DNA of 64,000 nucleotides from Lactobacillus hominis DSM 23910 = CRBIP 24.179 (GCF_000296835.1 NZ_CAKE01000011.1:1-64000), one strand, 5' to 3'; shown: positions 16,752 through 27,578, numbered from the stretch's first letter. Translations and numbers: made by a program. Notes: generated by a model not told the origin, from the letters alone.

Positions 16752-17504
16752 TTGATTAAAACTGCTTTTGCTTCTAGCATTGGAAGAGTAAGAGAAACAA
16801 ATCAAGACTTTGTAAAAGTTTTTAAAAATCAAAACGAGATAATTATGGGAATTGTCTGCGATGGGATGGGTGGACATCAAGGTGGCGACGTTGCTTCAAC
16901 TATGGCAGTCAGCCACTTGGGGCACAATTTTGAACATACAGATTTTACAGATCCAAAATTAGCTCAAAAATGGTTAACAGTTCAATTACGCCTAGAAAAT
17001 GAAACTATTTTGAATACTGCTGATAAATTTGCTGATCTTAACGGTATGGGAACGACGATTGTTTTAGCGATTGCTTTTGCAGAAAAGATTTTGATCGCTC
17101 ACTTAGGAGATTCACGAGCATATTTATATGGCAATGATGATTTTAAGCAAATCACCCAAGACCATTCTTTAGTTAACGAATTAGTTAAAATGGGACAAAT
17201 TACTAAACAGCAAGCCCGTAACCATCCACAAAAAAATATTATTACTGAGACTTTGGGTGTTTCTAGTACAGTTAATCCAGAATTCGATACTTTGGAAGTT
17301 CATGCAGGGGATGTTTATTTACTTTGCACGGATGGATTAACTAATTCTTTGACTGATCCGCAAATTCAACAAATTTTAGCTACAAAGAATCTGACTTTAA
17401 AAGAAAGATGCAATAAATTAATTAACGAAGCAAATCGTCTCGGTGGAGGCGACAATATAACTGTTTGTTTGATTGCCTATACACAAAAGGAGGATGACAA
17501 ATAG
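16752..17504 (+). CDS. prpC: PP2C-type Ser/Thr protein phosphatase
   Basis: 250 aa. The metal-binding motifs of PPM phosphatases appear in order: RETNQD, DGMGGHQGGDVAS, GMGTT, GDSRAYL, CTDGLTN and GGGDNITV. It reverses phosphorylation by PrkC, the next gene. The start is TTG, with CGAGGT nine bases upstream. Its TAG stop overlaps the GTG start of prkC by one base. Confidence 0.95.
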   Translation: MIKTAFASSIGRVRETNQDFVKVFKNQNEIIMGIVCDGMGGHQGGDVASTMAVSHLGHNFEHTDFTDPKLAQKWLTVQLRLENETILNTADKFADLNGMGTTIVLAIAFAEKILIAHLGDSRAYLYGNDDFKQITQDHSLVNELVKMGQITKQQARNHPQKNIITETLGVSSTVNPEFDTLEVHAGDVYLLCTDGLTNSLTDPQIQQILATKNLTLKERCNKLINEANRLGGGDNITVCLIAYTQKEDDK

Positions 17505-19471
17505 TGTTTGATAAGGGCTACCTTTTAGGCGGTCGTTATAAGATCATTTCACTTTTAGGTGAAGGTGGAATGGCTAATGTTTATTTAGCCGAAGACATTA
17601 TTTTGAAGAGAAAAGTCGCAGTCAAAGTATTGCGTCTTGACTTGCAAAAAGATCCGCAAACAATTCAACGTTTTCAACGTGAAGCTTTGTCTATCAGTGA
17701 ATTGAGTCATCCTCATATTGTGTCAATTTTTGATGTTGGCAGCGATCATAATCGTCATTACTTGGTTATGGAATATGTTGATGGACCTGACCTAGAAGAA
17801 TATATTCAAAAAAACAAACCGCTTTCTTTAAAAACTGTAATTAATATTATGGATCAAATTCTTGATGCTATGGCATTAGCGCATAAGCATAATGTAATTC
17901 ACCGAGATTTGAAACCACAAAATATTTTGCTTGATAAAAAAGGTAACGTGAAGATTGTAGACTTTGGTATTGCAGTAGCGTTAAATCAAAGTACGATGAC
18001 GCAAACTAACACAGCCATGGGGTCAGTTCACTATATGTCGCCTGAACAAGCACGCGGCAGTTTGGCAACTAAGCAGTCTGATATTTATTCTTTAGGAATA
18101 ATCTTATATGAAATGCTGATGGGCCAAGTGCCATTTGGTGGCGAAAATGCCGTGGCAGTTGCTTTGAAGCATTTCCAAGAAAAAACGCCATCCTTGCGCG
18201 ATAAAAATCCTGATATTCCGCAAGCACTGGAAAATGTAGTCTTTAAAGCTACTGCTAAAGATCCACGAGATCGTTATAAGTCAGTTTTAGAGATGAAACG
18301 AGATTTAGATTCTTGTTTAGATCCAAATCGTCAAAATGAACCAGTATTTAAGCCAGAACATAACTTAGATCAAGATGCGACAATTGTTTTGCCAGATATG
18401 AATGGCTCCGTAACTAATACTCAAGAAGTTGAGCAAACTAAGCAGCCTGATAAAAAGAAAACACTGTGGGACAATATCAAAACGCACAAGTGGTGGTGGA
18501 TTGGAGCAGGGATTGCTTTTGTCGGTATCATGTTGATTTTAGGCTTTGCCTTAGGCAGAAAAGATGATGTCAATGTGCCGAATGTGGCTAATTTAACTGA
18601 AAGCCAAGCAAAAGATTCAATCCTAGCTTCTGGTTTAAAGATTGGCAAAGTAACGCGTAAGAATTCATCTACAGTAAAAAAAGGCTATTTAATTTTTAGT
18701 TCGCCATCAGCAGGTTCGACAGTTAAAAATGGTGATAAGATCAATTTAATTGTTTCTAAAGGGCCAAAAATGGTGAGTGTGCCTGATGTAAGTGGTATGC
18801 GTTATAGCAGTGCTAGAAACAAACTTGAAAAATTAGGCTTTTCTGTTGAAAGAAACGATACTTATTCAACAGATATTCCGAAAAATGATGTCATTACTCA
18901 AGACGTCGACCCAGGGCAGAAACTTGATCCAAATAAGACAACTATTACTTTGACAGTTTCTAAAGGTGCTAGAAATAGCAAGCCACGTCAAATTAAATTG
19001 CGCGATTTAACTGGTTACTCAATTAAAGGTGCCCAGGATTATGCGCATGATAATGGACTTAATTTAAGAATTACTGAACAAGAAGACAGTGCTCAAAAAG
19101 ATACGGTTATTAAACAAGATCCAGCACCAGGTTCCATGGTTGATCGTGGTTCAACGCTGCATTTGATTGTTTCAAAAGGTAATTCTAACGATGATGAAAA
19201 ATCCAATTCAAATTCATCATCTGAAGACAATTCTGTAACCAAGAGCTTTACTATTCCATATCAAGCAAATAATTCTGACGGTAATCGTCAAGGCAACCAT
19301 ATTCAGATTTATATTGCAGATGATAAGCATTCAATCGGAAATGTTTACCGTGACCAATATATTACCAGCAACCAAACATATACCATTCCGTTTGAGTTGA
19401 GTAATGGTAATGGACATATTAAAATTGTGAGAGATGGTAATACAATTTTAGATGAGGATATTAATAAATAA
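17504..19471 (+). CDS. prkC: PASTA-domain Ser/Thr protein kinase
   Basis: 655 aa. The cytoplasmic kinase domain (about 12-275) has [13 protein letters not shown], the VAVKVL lysine, [11 protein letters not shown] and DFGIAVAL. A transmembrane helix lies near 328-352. Three extracellular PASTA repeats follow ([24 protein letters not shown], and a third beginning LRDLTGYS), then a Ser/Asn-rich linker and a roughly 70-residue C-terminal domain. PrkC senses peptidoglycan or lipid II and controls cell-wall growth. The GTG start has AAAGGAGGATG upstream. rsgA starts at its last base. Confidence 0.96.
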   Translation: MFDKGYLLGGRYKIISLLGEGGMANVYLAEDIILKRKVAVKVLRLDLQKDPQTIQRFQREALSISELSHPHIVSIFDVGSDHNRHYLVMEYVDGPDLEEYIQKNKPLSLKTVINIMDQILDAMALAHKHNVIHRDLKPQNILLDKKGNVKIVDFGIAVALNQSTMTQTNTAMGSVHYMSPEQARGSLATKQSDIYSLGIILYEMLMGQVPFGGENAVAVALKHFQEKTPSLRDKNPDIPQALENVVFKATAKDPRDRYKSVLEMKRDLDSCLDPNRQNEPVFKPEHNLDQDATIVLPDMNGSVTNTQEVEQTKQPDKKKTLWDNIKTHKWWWIGAGIAFVGIMLILGFALGRKDDVNVPNVANLTESQAKDSILASGLKIGKVTRKNSSTVKKGYLIFSSPSAGSTVKNGDKINLIVSKGPKMVSVPDVSGMRYSSARNKLEKLGFSVERNDTYSTDIPKNDVITQDVDPGQKLDPNKTTITLTVSKGARNSKPRQIKLRDLTGYSIKGAQDYAHDNGLNLRITEQEDSAQKDTVIKQDPAPGSMVDRGSTLHLIVSKGNSNDDEKSNSNSSSEDNSVTKSFTIPYQANNSDGNRQGNHIQIYIADDKHSIGNVYRDQYITSNQTYTIPFELSNGNGHIKIVRDGNTILDEDINK

Positions 19472-20367
19472 TGCTTGAAAAAATCGAAGGAACAATTATT
19501 AGTGTAATTTCAGGTTATTATGATGTAAAAACTAACAAAGGCGTCATTCGCTCTAGAGCGCGTGGCGTTTTTCGTAATCGTAAACAAAAACCGCTAGTTG
19601 GAGATCGAGCAGTTGTGCAATTAGACGACCAAGGTATGAATTATTTAGTTGAAATTTTACCCCGTAAAAATGAAGTAGGTCGTCCAGCCGTAGCGAATGT
19701 CGATCAAGTTTTACTCGTAATCTCAGCAGTTGAACCTGATTTTTCTTTAGAATTATTAGATCGCTACTTAACTTTTTTTGCTTGGAAAAATGTTGGCGTC
19801 ACTATTTATTTATCAAAAAGCGACATTATTGCAGGGACTGAAGAGTTAAAAGAGATCAAGGAAAAACTAGTTTATTATGAAAAAATTGGCTATCGGGTCT
19901 TTTTTGATAGCGATACGCTAGAAAAAGAATTGCCTGATTTAATCCAAGAAAATGCTATTTGGACATTAGCTGGTCAATCAGGTGCTGGTAAGTCAACACT
20001 GCTTAATAAGTTAGAAAAAGACGCAAACCAGGTAACTGGTAAGATTTCGCAAGCTTTAAATCGTGGTAAGCATACGACGCGCCAAGTGCAGTTGTTTACG
20101 TATGGCAAAGGCTTTATTGCCGATACACCGGGATTTTCAGCAGTTGATTTATATAAAATTAAAGTTGACGATCTTGGACAATACTTTTACGAATTTAAGA
20201 AAAATAGCGTCAACTGTAAATTTAGACGTTGCCAGCATATCAAAGAGCCAGGCTGTGAAATTAAAAAGATGGTTGAAGATAAAGAAATTTTGCCTAGTCG
20301 TTATGAAGATTATTTAAAGATTAGACAAGAAATTTTAGATAATAAGATGCCAGAGTATATGAAGTAG
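19471..20367 (+). CDS. rsgA: Ribosome small-subunit assembly GTPase RsgA
   Basis: 298 aa. An N-terminal OB fold is followed by a circularly permuted GTPase domain in which the G4-like SKSD comes before the P-loop GQSGAGKST and the G3 motif DTPGFS. The C-terminal zinc motif is Cys-x4-Cys-x-His-x5-Cys in [14 protein letters not shown]. It acts late in 30S maturation. It is coupled to prkC by a one-base overlap. Confidence 0.96.
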   Translation: MLEKIEGTIISVISGYYDVKTNKGVIRSRARGVFRNRKQKPLVGDRAVVQLDDQGMNYLVEILPRKNEVGRPAVANVDQVLLVISAVEPDFSLELLDRYLTFFAWKNVGVTIYLSKSDIIAGTEELKEIKEKLVYYEKIGYRVFFDSDTLEKELPDLIQENAIWTLAGQSGAGKSTLLNKLEKDANQVTGKISQALNRGKHTTRQVQLFTYGKGFIADTPGFSAVDLYKIKVDDLGQYFYEFKKNSVNCKFRRCQHIKEPGCEIKKMVEDKEILPSRYEDYLKIRQEILDNKMPEYMK

Positions 20368-20376
20368 GGGAATAAA

Positions 20377-21027
20377 ATGATTGCACCATCAATTTTAAAT
20401 GCAAATAATATGAATTTGGGCCAAGATATCAAACAAGCTATTGAAAATGGCATCGAAAGATTTCATATCGATATTATGGATGGACATTTTGTGCCAAATC
20501 TTTCTTATGGACCTGAATTAGTAAAAGACTTCAAAGTTGCCTATCCGCTTACTGAGGCCGAAATTCATTTGATGAGCAATAATTTAGAAACTACTTTGCC
20601 TTTATTTGTTAAAGCAGGCGCAGACTTAATTGAACTTCATCTTGAAGCAACCGATAAAGTTGAGTACTGGCTGGATTATTTGCATGAGAGCAAGATCCGT
20701 GCTGGCATTGCGATTAATCCTGATACTCCGGTCCAAGAAATTAAGCCTTATATGAATAAAATTGATCAATTATTAATTATGACGGTTAAGCCAGGTTTTG
20801 GCGGTCAAAAGTTTCATTCTGAATCGCCAGATAAAATCAAACAAGCTAAAGAATTAATTGCACAATCAGGTAAAAATATTCCCATTGAAGTTGATGGCGG
20901 AATTGATAATAAGACTGCGCCATTATCTAAAAATGCTGGCGCTGAGATTTTTGTTTCAGGATCTTATATTTTCAAGAAAGGTTCAATCGCTCATCAAATT
21001 GCAGAATTAAATGAGGCTTTAAGATGA
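20377..21027 (+). CDS. rpe: Ribulose-phosphate 3-epimerase
   Basis: 216 aa TIM barrel. It starts IAPSILNAN with the conserved HIDIMDGHFVPNLSYGP segment near 29-45 (metal-binding His and Asp) and has MTVKPGFGGQKF and EVDGGI later. It interconverts ribulose- and xylulose-5-phosphate. GTAGGGG precedes the ATG. It overlaps thiN by four bases (ATGA). Confidence 0.96.
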   Translation: MIAPSILNANNMNLGQDIKQAIENGIERFHIDIMDGHFVPNLSYGPELVKDFKVAYPLTEAEIHLMSNNLETTLPLFVKAGADLIELHLEATDKVEYWLDYLHESKIRAGIAINPDTPVQEIKPYMNKIDQLLIMTVKPGFGGQKFHSESPDKIKQAKELIAQSGKNIPIEVDGGIDNKTAPLSKNAGAEIFVSGSYIFKKGSIAHQIAELNEALR

Positions 21028-21707
21028 AAGCAGTGGCTTTATTAGGTGGTCCTAAAGAAAATTGGCCTGATAATTTGAAAGATATTTTACAAAAAGCTCA
21101 ACAAAAAGGAGCCATGATTGCAGCTAGTGATCGTGGCTCATTATATTTGCATGAAATGGGCGTCCACTGCGATTTGGCAGTAGGAGATTTTGACTCTTTA
21201 AAGGCTAATGAGTTAAACATTGTCGAAAATAGCGTCATCGATATTCGATATTCGCATCCAATTAAAGATTTTACCGATTCTGAGCAATTATTTTGGACTT
21301 TGTTAAATGAGTACCGGGTTGAAGAATTAAGAGTTTATGGTGCAACAGGCGGCAGGATAGATCATTTTTTAGTTAATTTGTTTACTTTTTTACATGAGCC
21401 GCTTGCTCAATTTAAAGAAAAAGTTAGGTTAATTGATCAACAAAATGAAATTGTTTTTTTAAATCCCCCAAAGAATATTATTCAAGCTAAAAAAGAATAT
21501 AAATATTTCGGCGTTGGTTCTTTAGGACTGATTAAAGATTTGCAGATAAAAAATGCTCGCTATGATTTGGCAGACTACAGCAGTAATAACGCGATTATGT
21601 TTTCTTCAAATGAATTTTTGGAAGACCAAGACATTGAGATAAAATTTAATGCAGGCAGCGGTATATTTATTTATAGCAAAGACAAAGTGCGCTTTGACAA
21701 TATTTAA
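21024..21707 (+). CDS. thiN: Thiamine pyrophosphokinase
   Basis: 227 aa. The motifs AASDRGSLYLHEMG, CDLAVGDFDSL near 51-61 (acidic metal-binding residues), KDFTDSEQ and GATGGRIDH are those of the family, which converts thiamine to thiamine diphosphate. The order rsgA-rpe-thiN is the common Firmicute one. The terminator that follows is shared with rpmB. Confidence 0.94.
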   Translation: MKAVALLGGPKENWPDNLKDILQKAQQKGAMIAASDRGSLYLHEMGVHCDLAVGDFDSLKANELNIVENSVIDIRYSHPIKDFTDSEQLFWTLLNEYRVEELRVYGATGGRIDHFLVNLFTFLHEPLAQFKEKVRLIDQQNEIVFLNPPKNIIQAKKEYKYFGVGSLGLIKDLQIKNARYDLADYSSNNAIMFSSNEFLEDQDIEIKFNAGSGIFIYSKDKVRFDNI

Positions 21708-21713
21708 AAGCGC

Positions 21714-21757
21714 AAAAAAAGCAGGACACCTTGAAAATAAGATGTCCTGCTTTTTTT
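21714..21757. terminator. Bidirectional terminator between thiN and rpmB
   Basis: GCAGGACACCTT (21721-21732) and AAGATGTCCTGC (21739-21750) pair with one mismatch around a 6-base loop; seven A before and seven T after make it work on both strands. Confidence 0.92.
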
Positions 21758-21773
21758 ATATCTTCTTCGTTAA

Positions 21774-21959
21774 TTAGGCACGTTTAACCTTGCCTGATTT
21801 CAAAGCGCGAGCTGAAACCCAAACACGCTTTGGCTTACCGTCAACAAGGATGCGAACTTTTTGAAGGTTTGGCTTCCATGAACGCCGCACGGAGTTCAAA
21901 GCCTTTGAACGCTTGTTACCAAAGACCGTCTTGCGGCCAGTAATAATGTCTTTTGCCAT
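21774..21959 (-). CDS. rpmB: 50S ribosomal protein L28
   Basis: 61 aa, basic, with [20 protein letters not shown] and the [10 protein letters not shown] segment of bL28. It lacks the CxxC zinc motif of some L28 proteins. GGAGGGTTT precedes the ATG. On the minus strand GATAAT lies at 22014-22009, and TTGAAA further upstream is 15 bases away, a weak match to a promoter. It is divergent from the yloU-fakA operon, as in many Firmicutes. Confidence 0.97.
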   Translation of the reverse strand: MAKDIITGRKTVFGNKRSKALNSVRRSWKPNLQKVRILVDGKPKRVWVSARALKSGKVKRA

Positions 21960-22074
21960 TTGTGCTAAACCCTCCTTTATTTGTTATCTATCGTTAGTAC
22001 TTTACTAGATTATCATAGCTAGGAAGTGATTTCAATATTTAGTCGCGACTTTTTTAAACTCATTCTTTATCTTA

Positions 22075-22102
22075 TTGCGCATCGCCTGTACTATGTTAAA
22101 AT
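22075..22102 (+). promoter_or_regulatory. Promoter of yloU-fakA
   Basis: TTGCGC (22075-22080) and TAAAAT (22097-22102) with a 16-base spacer lie 41 bases before the start of the Asp23-type gene. Confidence 0.5.
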
Positions 22103-22142
22103 GAAATAAGTAAATTCAGTTCTTCTGACAAGGAGGAAAATC

Positions 22143-22505
22143 ATGGCTGTAAAAATTAAAACAAAGCGTGGCATGATTGATATTTCAAATAACGTAATTG
22201 CTACTGTTGTCGGTGGCGCAGCTACTTCTAACTACGGTGTGGTTGGAATGGCATCTAAAAACGCCTTGCGCGATGGTGCTTTTACTATTTTAAATCGTGC
22301 TAATTATCGTCGTGGAGTTGTGATTAAGACTAATGACAACCAAATTATTGTAGATGTTTATATTATTGTTGGCTATGGATTAAAAATTTCCGAAGTTAGC
22401 CATAATGTTCAAGATAGTGTAAAATACAATCTCGAAAATCTATTAGGCATCAAAGCAAAATCTGTTAACGTTATTGTTCAAGGCGTTAAGATCTTAGACG
22501 AATAA
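22143..22505 (+). CDS. yloU: Asp23/Gls24 family protein, YloU type
   Basis: 120 aa with the Asp23 core: IDISNNVIATVVGGAA, NYGVVGMASKN, then a VDVYIIVGYGLKISEV strand. Its fixed partner downstream is fakA, and the pair lies between rpmB and recG as in B. subtilis (yloU-yloV). Its molecular role is unknown. AAGGAGG precedes the ATG. It is a paralogue of the gene at 3527. Confidence 0.9.
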   Translation: MAVKIKTKRGMIDISNNVIATVVGGAATSNYGVVGMASKNALRDGAFTILNRANYRRGVVIKTNDNQIIVDVYIIVGYGLKISEVSHNVQDSVKYNLENLLGIKAKSVNVIVQGVKILDE

Positions 22506-22527
22506 TGCTTATTTGGAGGAAGATATT

Positions 22528-24192
22528 GTGGTTTTAACCAAAATTGATAGTGAACAATTTAAAGATATGGTTCGTGCCGGTACTCACCGCATGGGCAAGA
22601 ATTCTGAATTTGTTAATAAATTAAATGTTTTCCCAGTTCCAGATGGTGACACGGGAACTAACATGACTTTAACTATTGAAAGTGGTGCTAAAGCAGTTAG
22701 CGAAAGCACTAGCAGTAAAGTAGGGGACTTAACTAAAGCTCTTTCTAAAGGAATGCTTATGGGAGCACGTGGTAACTCTGGCGTTATTACTTCGCAATTG
22801 TTTCGTGGTTTTTATAAAGCAACTGAAAATAAAGATACCTTGTCTGCATTAGATTTGGCTAACGCTTTTTCAAATGGTGTTGCAACTGCTTATAAAGCAG
22901 TTATGAAGCCGGTTGAAGGTACTATTTTGACTGTAGCTCGTGTAGCTGCTGAAGAAGGAAAAAATAAGGCTAGCGAAACTGATGATGCCATTGAAGTTAT
23001 GAAGGCTGTTGTTGAAGGCGCTAAAAAAGCTCTTAAGACCACCCCGGACTTATTGCCAGTTTTAAAGCAAGTTGGCGTTGTTGACTCTGGTGGTCAAGGA
23101 TTGGTATTTATTTACCAAGGCTTTTTAGAAGGTTTACTTGGTGAAAAGAACAACGATGATTACCAATTAGACGAAGTTGAAATGGACGAGCTCATCAATG
23201 CAGCTCACCACCAAGCAGAGTCAGCTCAAGTACAATTATCAACTAGTGATATTAAGAACGGTTATTGTACTGAAATCATGGTTGATTTAACCGCTGATGT
23301 GGCAGATAAAAAGAAATTTAACTTAGAAGAATTTAGACAACACCTTTCTCAAGTAGGTGACTCGCTCTTAGCTGTTTCTGATGGAGAAGTTGCTAAAGTT
23401 CACGTTCATACTGAACATCCTGGTGAAGTCTTTACTTACGGTAGTCAATTTGGTCAACTTGGCAAGATCAAGATTGATAACATGCGTATTCAGCACGAAA
23501 CAATTCTTGAAAATAATGAAGAGCAAGAAGAAAGCGTTGACTTCGCAGTGATCGCCGTTGCTTCTGGTCACGGAATTCGTGAATTGTTCCAAAGCGAAGG
23601 CGTTAATAGAATTATCTCTGGTGGTCAAACTATGAACCCATCAACTCAAGATATTATTGACGCTATTAAAAAGTCTGGCGCAACTAAGGCAATTATTTTA
23701 CCTAACAACGGAAATATTATCATGGCTGCAAAACAAGCGGCTGAAGTTGCTGATATCCCAGTTGGAATTGTCCCAACTAAGACAATTTCTCAAGGATTAA
23801 CTGCAATGCTTTCATTTGATCCAGATGCTAGCGTTGAAGAAAACGTTGAAGCAATGTCAGAGGACTTAGATACTGTTGTTTCAGGTGAAGTAACTAAGGC
23901 TATTCGCGATACGCAAATTGATGGCGTGCAAGTTAAGAAGGATGATTTCTTAGGCATTATCGATGGCAAGATCAAGGTTGATAATCCTGATTTAGTTGAT
24001 GCAACTAGTCAAATGATTGAAAATATGCTTGACGAAGATACTGAAATCATCACTATTATGTACGGTAGTGATGCTACTAAAGCGCAAGCTGAAAGCGTTG
24101 TCGCAAAACTTGAAGCAAGTCATGATGATTTGGAATTTGAAGTACATGATGGTGGTCAACCAGTCTACTACTTCTTGGTTTCAGCTGAATAA
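22528..24192 (+). CDS. fakA: DegV-dependent fatty acid kinase FakA (DAK2 domain)
   Basis: 554 aa. I chose GTG 22528 because GGAGGA at 22515-22520 is seven bases upstream; the TTG at 22513 overlaps that site. The N-terminal DhaL-type ATP-binding domain has FPVPDGDTGTNM near 31-42 and MGARGNSGV. A middle and a C-terminal FakB-binding-like domain follow. With a FakB partner it phosphorylates exogenous fatty acids for the PlsX/PlsY pathway; plsX and acpP lie just downstream. Confidence 0.92.
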   Translation: MVLTKIDSEQFKDMVRAGTHRMGKNSEFVNKLNVFPVPDGDTGTNMTLTIESGAKAVSESTSSKVGDLTKALSKGMLMGARGNSGVITSQLFRGFYKATENKDTLSALDLANAFSNGVATAYKAVMKPVEGTILTVARVAAEEGKNKASETDDAIEVMKAVVEGAKKALKTTPDLLPVLKQVGVVDSGGQGLVFIYQGFLEGLLGEKNNDDYQLDEVEMDELINAAHHQAESAQVQLSTSDIKNGYCTEIMVDLTADVADKKKFNLEEFRQHLSQVGDSLLAVSDGEVAKVHVHTEHPGEVFTYGSQFGQLGKIKIDNMRIQHETILENNEEQEESVDFAVIAVASGHGIRELFQSEGVNRIISGGQTMNPSTQDIIDAIKKSGATKAIILPNNGNIIMAAKQAAEVADIPVGIVPTKTISQGLTAMLSFDPDASVEENVEAMSEDLDTVVSGEVTKAIRDTQIDGVQVKKDDFLGIIDGKIKVDNPDLVDATSQMIENMLDEDTEIITIMYGSDATKAQAESVVAKLEASHDDLEFEVHDGGQPVYYFLVSAE

Positions 24193-24195
24193 CAT

Positions 24196-26244
24196 ATGAA
24201 TACACAAACTGAGAATAAAGATCTATTTGCTCCGGTAACTGCACTAAAAGGCGTTGGTACAAAAACCGCTGAAGCTTTGAGCAGTTTAGGAATCAATAGT
24301 ATCTATGATTTATTATTTTATTTTCCATTTCGCTATGATGAATTGGAAACCTTGCCTTTAGATCAAATTATGGATGGTCAAAAAGTTCTTTTAAAAGGAA
24401 CTGTCGTGACTGAACCATTTGTAAGTCGTTTTGGCTATAAGAAGAGTCGTCTCAGTTTCAAAATTCAAATTGACCATGATATTGTCATGGTCAATTTTTT
24501 TAACCAGCCTTGGTTGAAAGATAAATTGGAACTAGGTAAAGACGTTGCGGTTTATGGTAAATATAATGTTGCGCGCCAGTCGCTTTCAGCATTTAAATTT
24601 ATTGCTGAAAAAAAGAGCGATTCGGGTTTAGCAGCAATTTATCCTTTGAATCGGCACGTACGTCAAAAAAAGCTGCAGGAATTAATTGATCAGGCAATTA
24701 AGGAGTATCTGCCGCAAGTTGATAATGTAGTTCCTGAAGATATTAGAAAAAAATATCGTTTAGAAACAGATCAAGCAATTGTGCAAGATATGCACCATCC
24801 TAAAAATGCTGCTATGGCAAAAGTCGCTAAAAGAAGTGCCATATTTAGAGAGTTCTTTTTATTTCAAATTCAATTAGCGCAAATGATGTCCATGCGTGAT
24901 GATGATGCACCTGGGGAAGCAAAGAAATATGATTTAGCTGCTATAAAAGAATTAATTGCTAAATTGCCTTTTGAATTGTCAGATGATCAAAAAAAGGTAG
25001 TTAATGAAATATTTGCTGATTTGCGTTCGCCACGCCAGATGCGACGTCTGCTTCAAGGAGACGTTGGTGCTGGTAAGACAGTTGTTGCTGTTTTTGCCAT
25101 TTATGCGGTAATTACTGCCGGCTATCAAGCAGCTTTAATGGTGCCGACTGAAATATTAGCTGAACAGCATTTTGCCAAAATCGATGAATTACTAAGACCT
25201 CTCGGCGTGCGCGTAGCGCTATTGACTGGAGATACCAAAGACCTAGAAAAGAAAGAAATCTATCAAGAGTTAGCTGATGGCATGATTAATGTTGTCATTG
25301 GAACGCATGCTTTAATTCAAGATAGCGTCCAATTTAAAAATTTAGGTCTAGCCATTATTGATGAACAGCACCGCTTTGGCGTTAACCAACGTAACAAGTT
25401 GATTTCTAAAGGTAAAAATCCAGATATCTTAGCCATGACGGCTACACCGATTCCGCGAACTTTGGCCTTGACTGTTTATGGCGAGATGGCAGTTTCTTCA
25501 ATTAGACACTTGCCTAAAGGGAGAAAACCGATCATTTCATCCTGGGTAACTTCTAATAAATTACGTGATGTGCTCGTGCAAATGCAAAGTCAGCTTGATC
25601 AAGGCTTTCAAATCTATGTGGTCACGCCGCTGATTCGTGAGTCAGAAAAAAGTGACTTAAAAAATGCGGAAGATTTGCACGCAAAACTAGCTAGATTCTT
25701 TAAAAAGGAAAATGTCGTACTGCTTCACGGCCAGATGTCTGGTCAAGAAAAAAACGACATCATGGACGCTTTTGCCAATAAAAAGATTGATATTTTGGTA
25801 ACTACTAGCGTTATTGAAGTTGGTGTCGATGTTGCTAATGCCAATATGATGGTGATTTTTAATGCTGAAAGATTTGGTTTGAGTCAACTTCACCAATTGC
25901 GGGGACGAATTGGACGTGGTAAAACGCAAAGTTACTGCGTCTTTGTCAGTGATCCACCAAATGAAGTTGGTAAGCAGCGTATGGAAATTATTACCAATAC
26001 TAGCGATGGCTTTAAGTTAGCTGAAGAAGACTTGAAGTTGCGCGGTGAAGGCGATGTCTTTGGCAAGGCCCAGTCAGGTTTGCCGCAATTTAAAGTCGGC
26101 GATGTGGTTAATGACTACAACACTTTAGTGACGGCTCAAAAAGAAGCTCGTAATTTAATTAAGCAAAACAAAGATCTTACGGGGACGCAATATCAATTTT
26201 TAAAAGACGTGTTAAAATATAACAAAGAATTACAAAATGATTAG
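24196..26244 (+). CDS. recG: ATP-dependent DNA helicase RecG
   Basis: 682 aa. The N-terminal wedge OB domain (about 50-160) recognises forks; the helicase core has GDVGAGKT, the DEQH box (IIDEQHRFG) and QLRGRIGRG. It drives fork regression and branch migration. The start lies three bases after fakA with no clear ribosome site, so translation is probably coupled. Confidence 0.96.
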   Translation: MNTQTENKDLFAPVTALKGVGTKTAEALSSLGINSIYDLLFYFPFRYDELETLPLDQIMDGQKVLLKGTVVTEPFVSRFGYKKSRLSFKIQIDHDIVMVNFFNQPWLKDKLELGKDVAVYGKYNVARQSLSAFKFIAEKKSDSGLAAIYPLNRHVRQKKLQELIDQAIKEYLPQVDNVVPEDIRKKYRLETDQAIVQDMHHPKNAAMAKVAKRSAIFREFFLFQIQLAQMMSMRDDDAPGEAKKYDLAAIKELIAKLPFELSDDQKKVVNEIFADLRSPRQMRRLLQGDVGAGKTVVAVFAIYAVITAGYQAALMVPTEILAEQHFAKIDELLRPLGVRVALLTGDTKDLEKKEIYQELADGMINVVIGTHALIQDSVQFKNLGLAIIDEQHRFGVNQRNKLISKGKNPDILAMTATPIPRTLALTVYGEMAVSSIRHLPKGRKPIISSWVTSNKLRDVLVQMQSQLDQGFQIYVVTPLIRESEKSDLKNAEDLHAKLARFFKKENVVLLHGQMSGQEKNDIMDAFANKKIDILVTTSVIEVGVDVANANMMVIFNAERFGLSQLHQLRGRIGRGKTQSYCVFVSDPPNEVGKQRMEIITNTSDGFKLAEEDLKLRGEGDVFGKAQSGLPQFKVGDVVNDYNTLVTAQKEARNLIKQNKDLTGTQYQFLKDVLKYNKELQND

Positions 26245-26262
26245 TTGATTAATGGAGAAAAT

Positions 26263-27267
26263 ATGAAAACAATCGCAATTGATGCTATGGGCGGAGAAAA
26301 TGCTCCACAAGCAATCGTTGATGCAATTGTCAAGCTACGCAAAGAAGGTAGCAAGACTAATTATGTTTTATTCGGGGATGATGCCAAAATTAAGGCATCT
26401 TTTCCTAAAGACGATGATTTAAAAAATATCAAGATAGTTAAAACTAGCGAAGTTATAGCAGACGAAGATGAACCAGTGCGCGCAATTCGCTCAAAAAAAG
26501 ATTCTTCAATGGTAGTCGCAGCACGCTATGTTAAAGAAGCTAAAGCTGACGCTTTATTTTCAATGGGAAATACTGGAGCACTACTTGCCTGTGGAATTTT
26601 TATTATTGGTCGCATTAAAGGAGTTGACCGCCCAGCCTTGATGCCGACGATGCCATCAGCTAAAGGCGATCAAGGTTTTAACATTATTGATGTGGGAGCT
26701 AATTCGCAATCTAAACCTGAATATTTAGTTCAATGGGCGCAAATGGCTTCTTATTATGCAAAAGTAATTCGAAAAGTTAATAATCCTAGCGTGGCGTTGC
26801 TAAATAATGGTGCTGAAAGCGATAAAGGCGATCCACTTCACCAAGAAGCTTATAATTTATTAAAAGAAACGGACCTTAATTTTATCGGCAATATCGAAGG
26901 TAACGAAGTTATGGAAGGTAAAGCCGATGTTGTAGTAACAGATGGTTTTACTGGGAATGCAGTACTTAAGGCAATTGAAGGTACAGCAAGCGTAATTTTG
27001 CATATGTTGAAAGATTCGCTTTTAAATAATGGTTTAATGCCTAAAATTGGTGCAGCACTTGCTAAACCTGGTCTTAATGCACTTAAAAAGCGTTTTGATA
27101 CAGCACGTCACGGCGGAGCAGTACTGCTTGGAATTAATGCTCCAGTAGTTAAAACTCACGGCCGCTCGAATGAACGTCCGATTTACTATACTTTAAAGCA
27201 GATTGATTTGATGCTTGATCAAGATTTGGTCGGAAAATATCGTGAATTCTTTAAAGAAAGTAACTAG
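26263..27267 (+). CDS. plsX: Phosphate acyltransferase PlsX
   Basis: 334 aa from ATG 26263, which has ATGGAGA six bases upstream; the TTG at 26245 is an open-frame extension directly after the recG stop. The sequence MKTIAIDAMGGENAPQAIV and SMGNTGALLA are family hallmarks. It makes acyl-phosphate from acyl-ACP for the first step of phospholipid synthesis. acpP follows. Confidence 0.96.
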   Translation: MKTIAIDAMGGENAPQAIVDAIVKLRKEGSKTNYVLFGDDAKIKASFPKDDDLKNIKIVKTSEVIADEDEPVRAIRSKKDSSMVVAARYVKEAKADALFSMGNTGALLACGIFIIGRIKGVDRPALMPTMPSAKGDQGFNIIDVGANSQSKPEYLVQWAQMASYYAKVIRKVNNPSVALLNNGAESDKGDPLHQEAYNLLKETDLNFIGNIEGNEVMEGKADVVVTDGFTGNAVLKAIEGTASVILHMLKDSLLNNGLMPKIGAALAKPGLNALKKRFDTARHGGAVLLGINAPVVKTHGRSNERPIYYTLKQIDLMLDQDLVGKYREFFKESN

Positions 27268-27319
27268 ACTTTAGGATTTAATTGTCTTAAACTTAAAATA
27301 AACTTTTTGGAGGTTCAAT

Positions 27320-27562
27320 ATGACTGAAGAAGAAATTTTTAATAAAATCGCTGACATGATTGCTGATCGTTTTAATATCGACCGCGATAAGATTACTAAG
27401 GATCTTAATTTCCAAAATGATTTAGATGCTGATTCGATTGATTTTGTGGAATTGGTAATGGATCTAGAAGATACCTTTGGTGCAGAAATTCCTGACGATG
27501 ATGCAGAAAAATTGCAAACCGTCGGTGAAGCAGTAGACTACATCAAAGCGCATCAAAATTAA
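27320..27562 (+). CDS. acpP: Acyl carrier protein
   Basis: 80 aa, acidic four-helix protein. The phosphopantetheine attachment site is Ser39 in LDADSIDFVELV. TTTGGAGG precedes the ATG. It follows plsX as in most Firmicutes and carries acyl chains for lipid synthesis. Confidence 0.95.
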   Translation: MTEEEIFNKIADMIADRFNIDRDKITKDLNFQNDLDADSIDFVELVMDLEDTFGAEIPDDDAEKLQTVGEAVDYIKAHQN

Positions 27563-27578
27563 AAATTGTTAAAAAAAG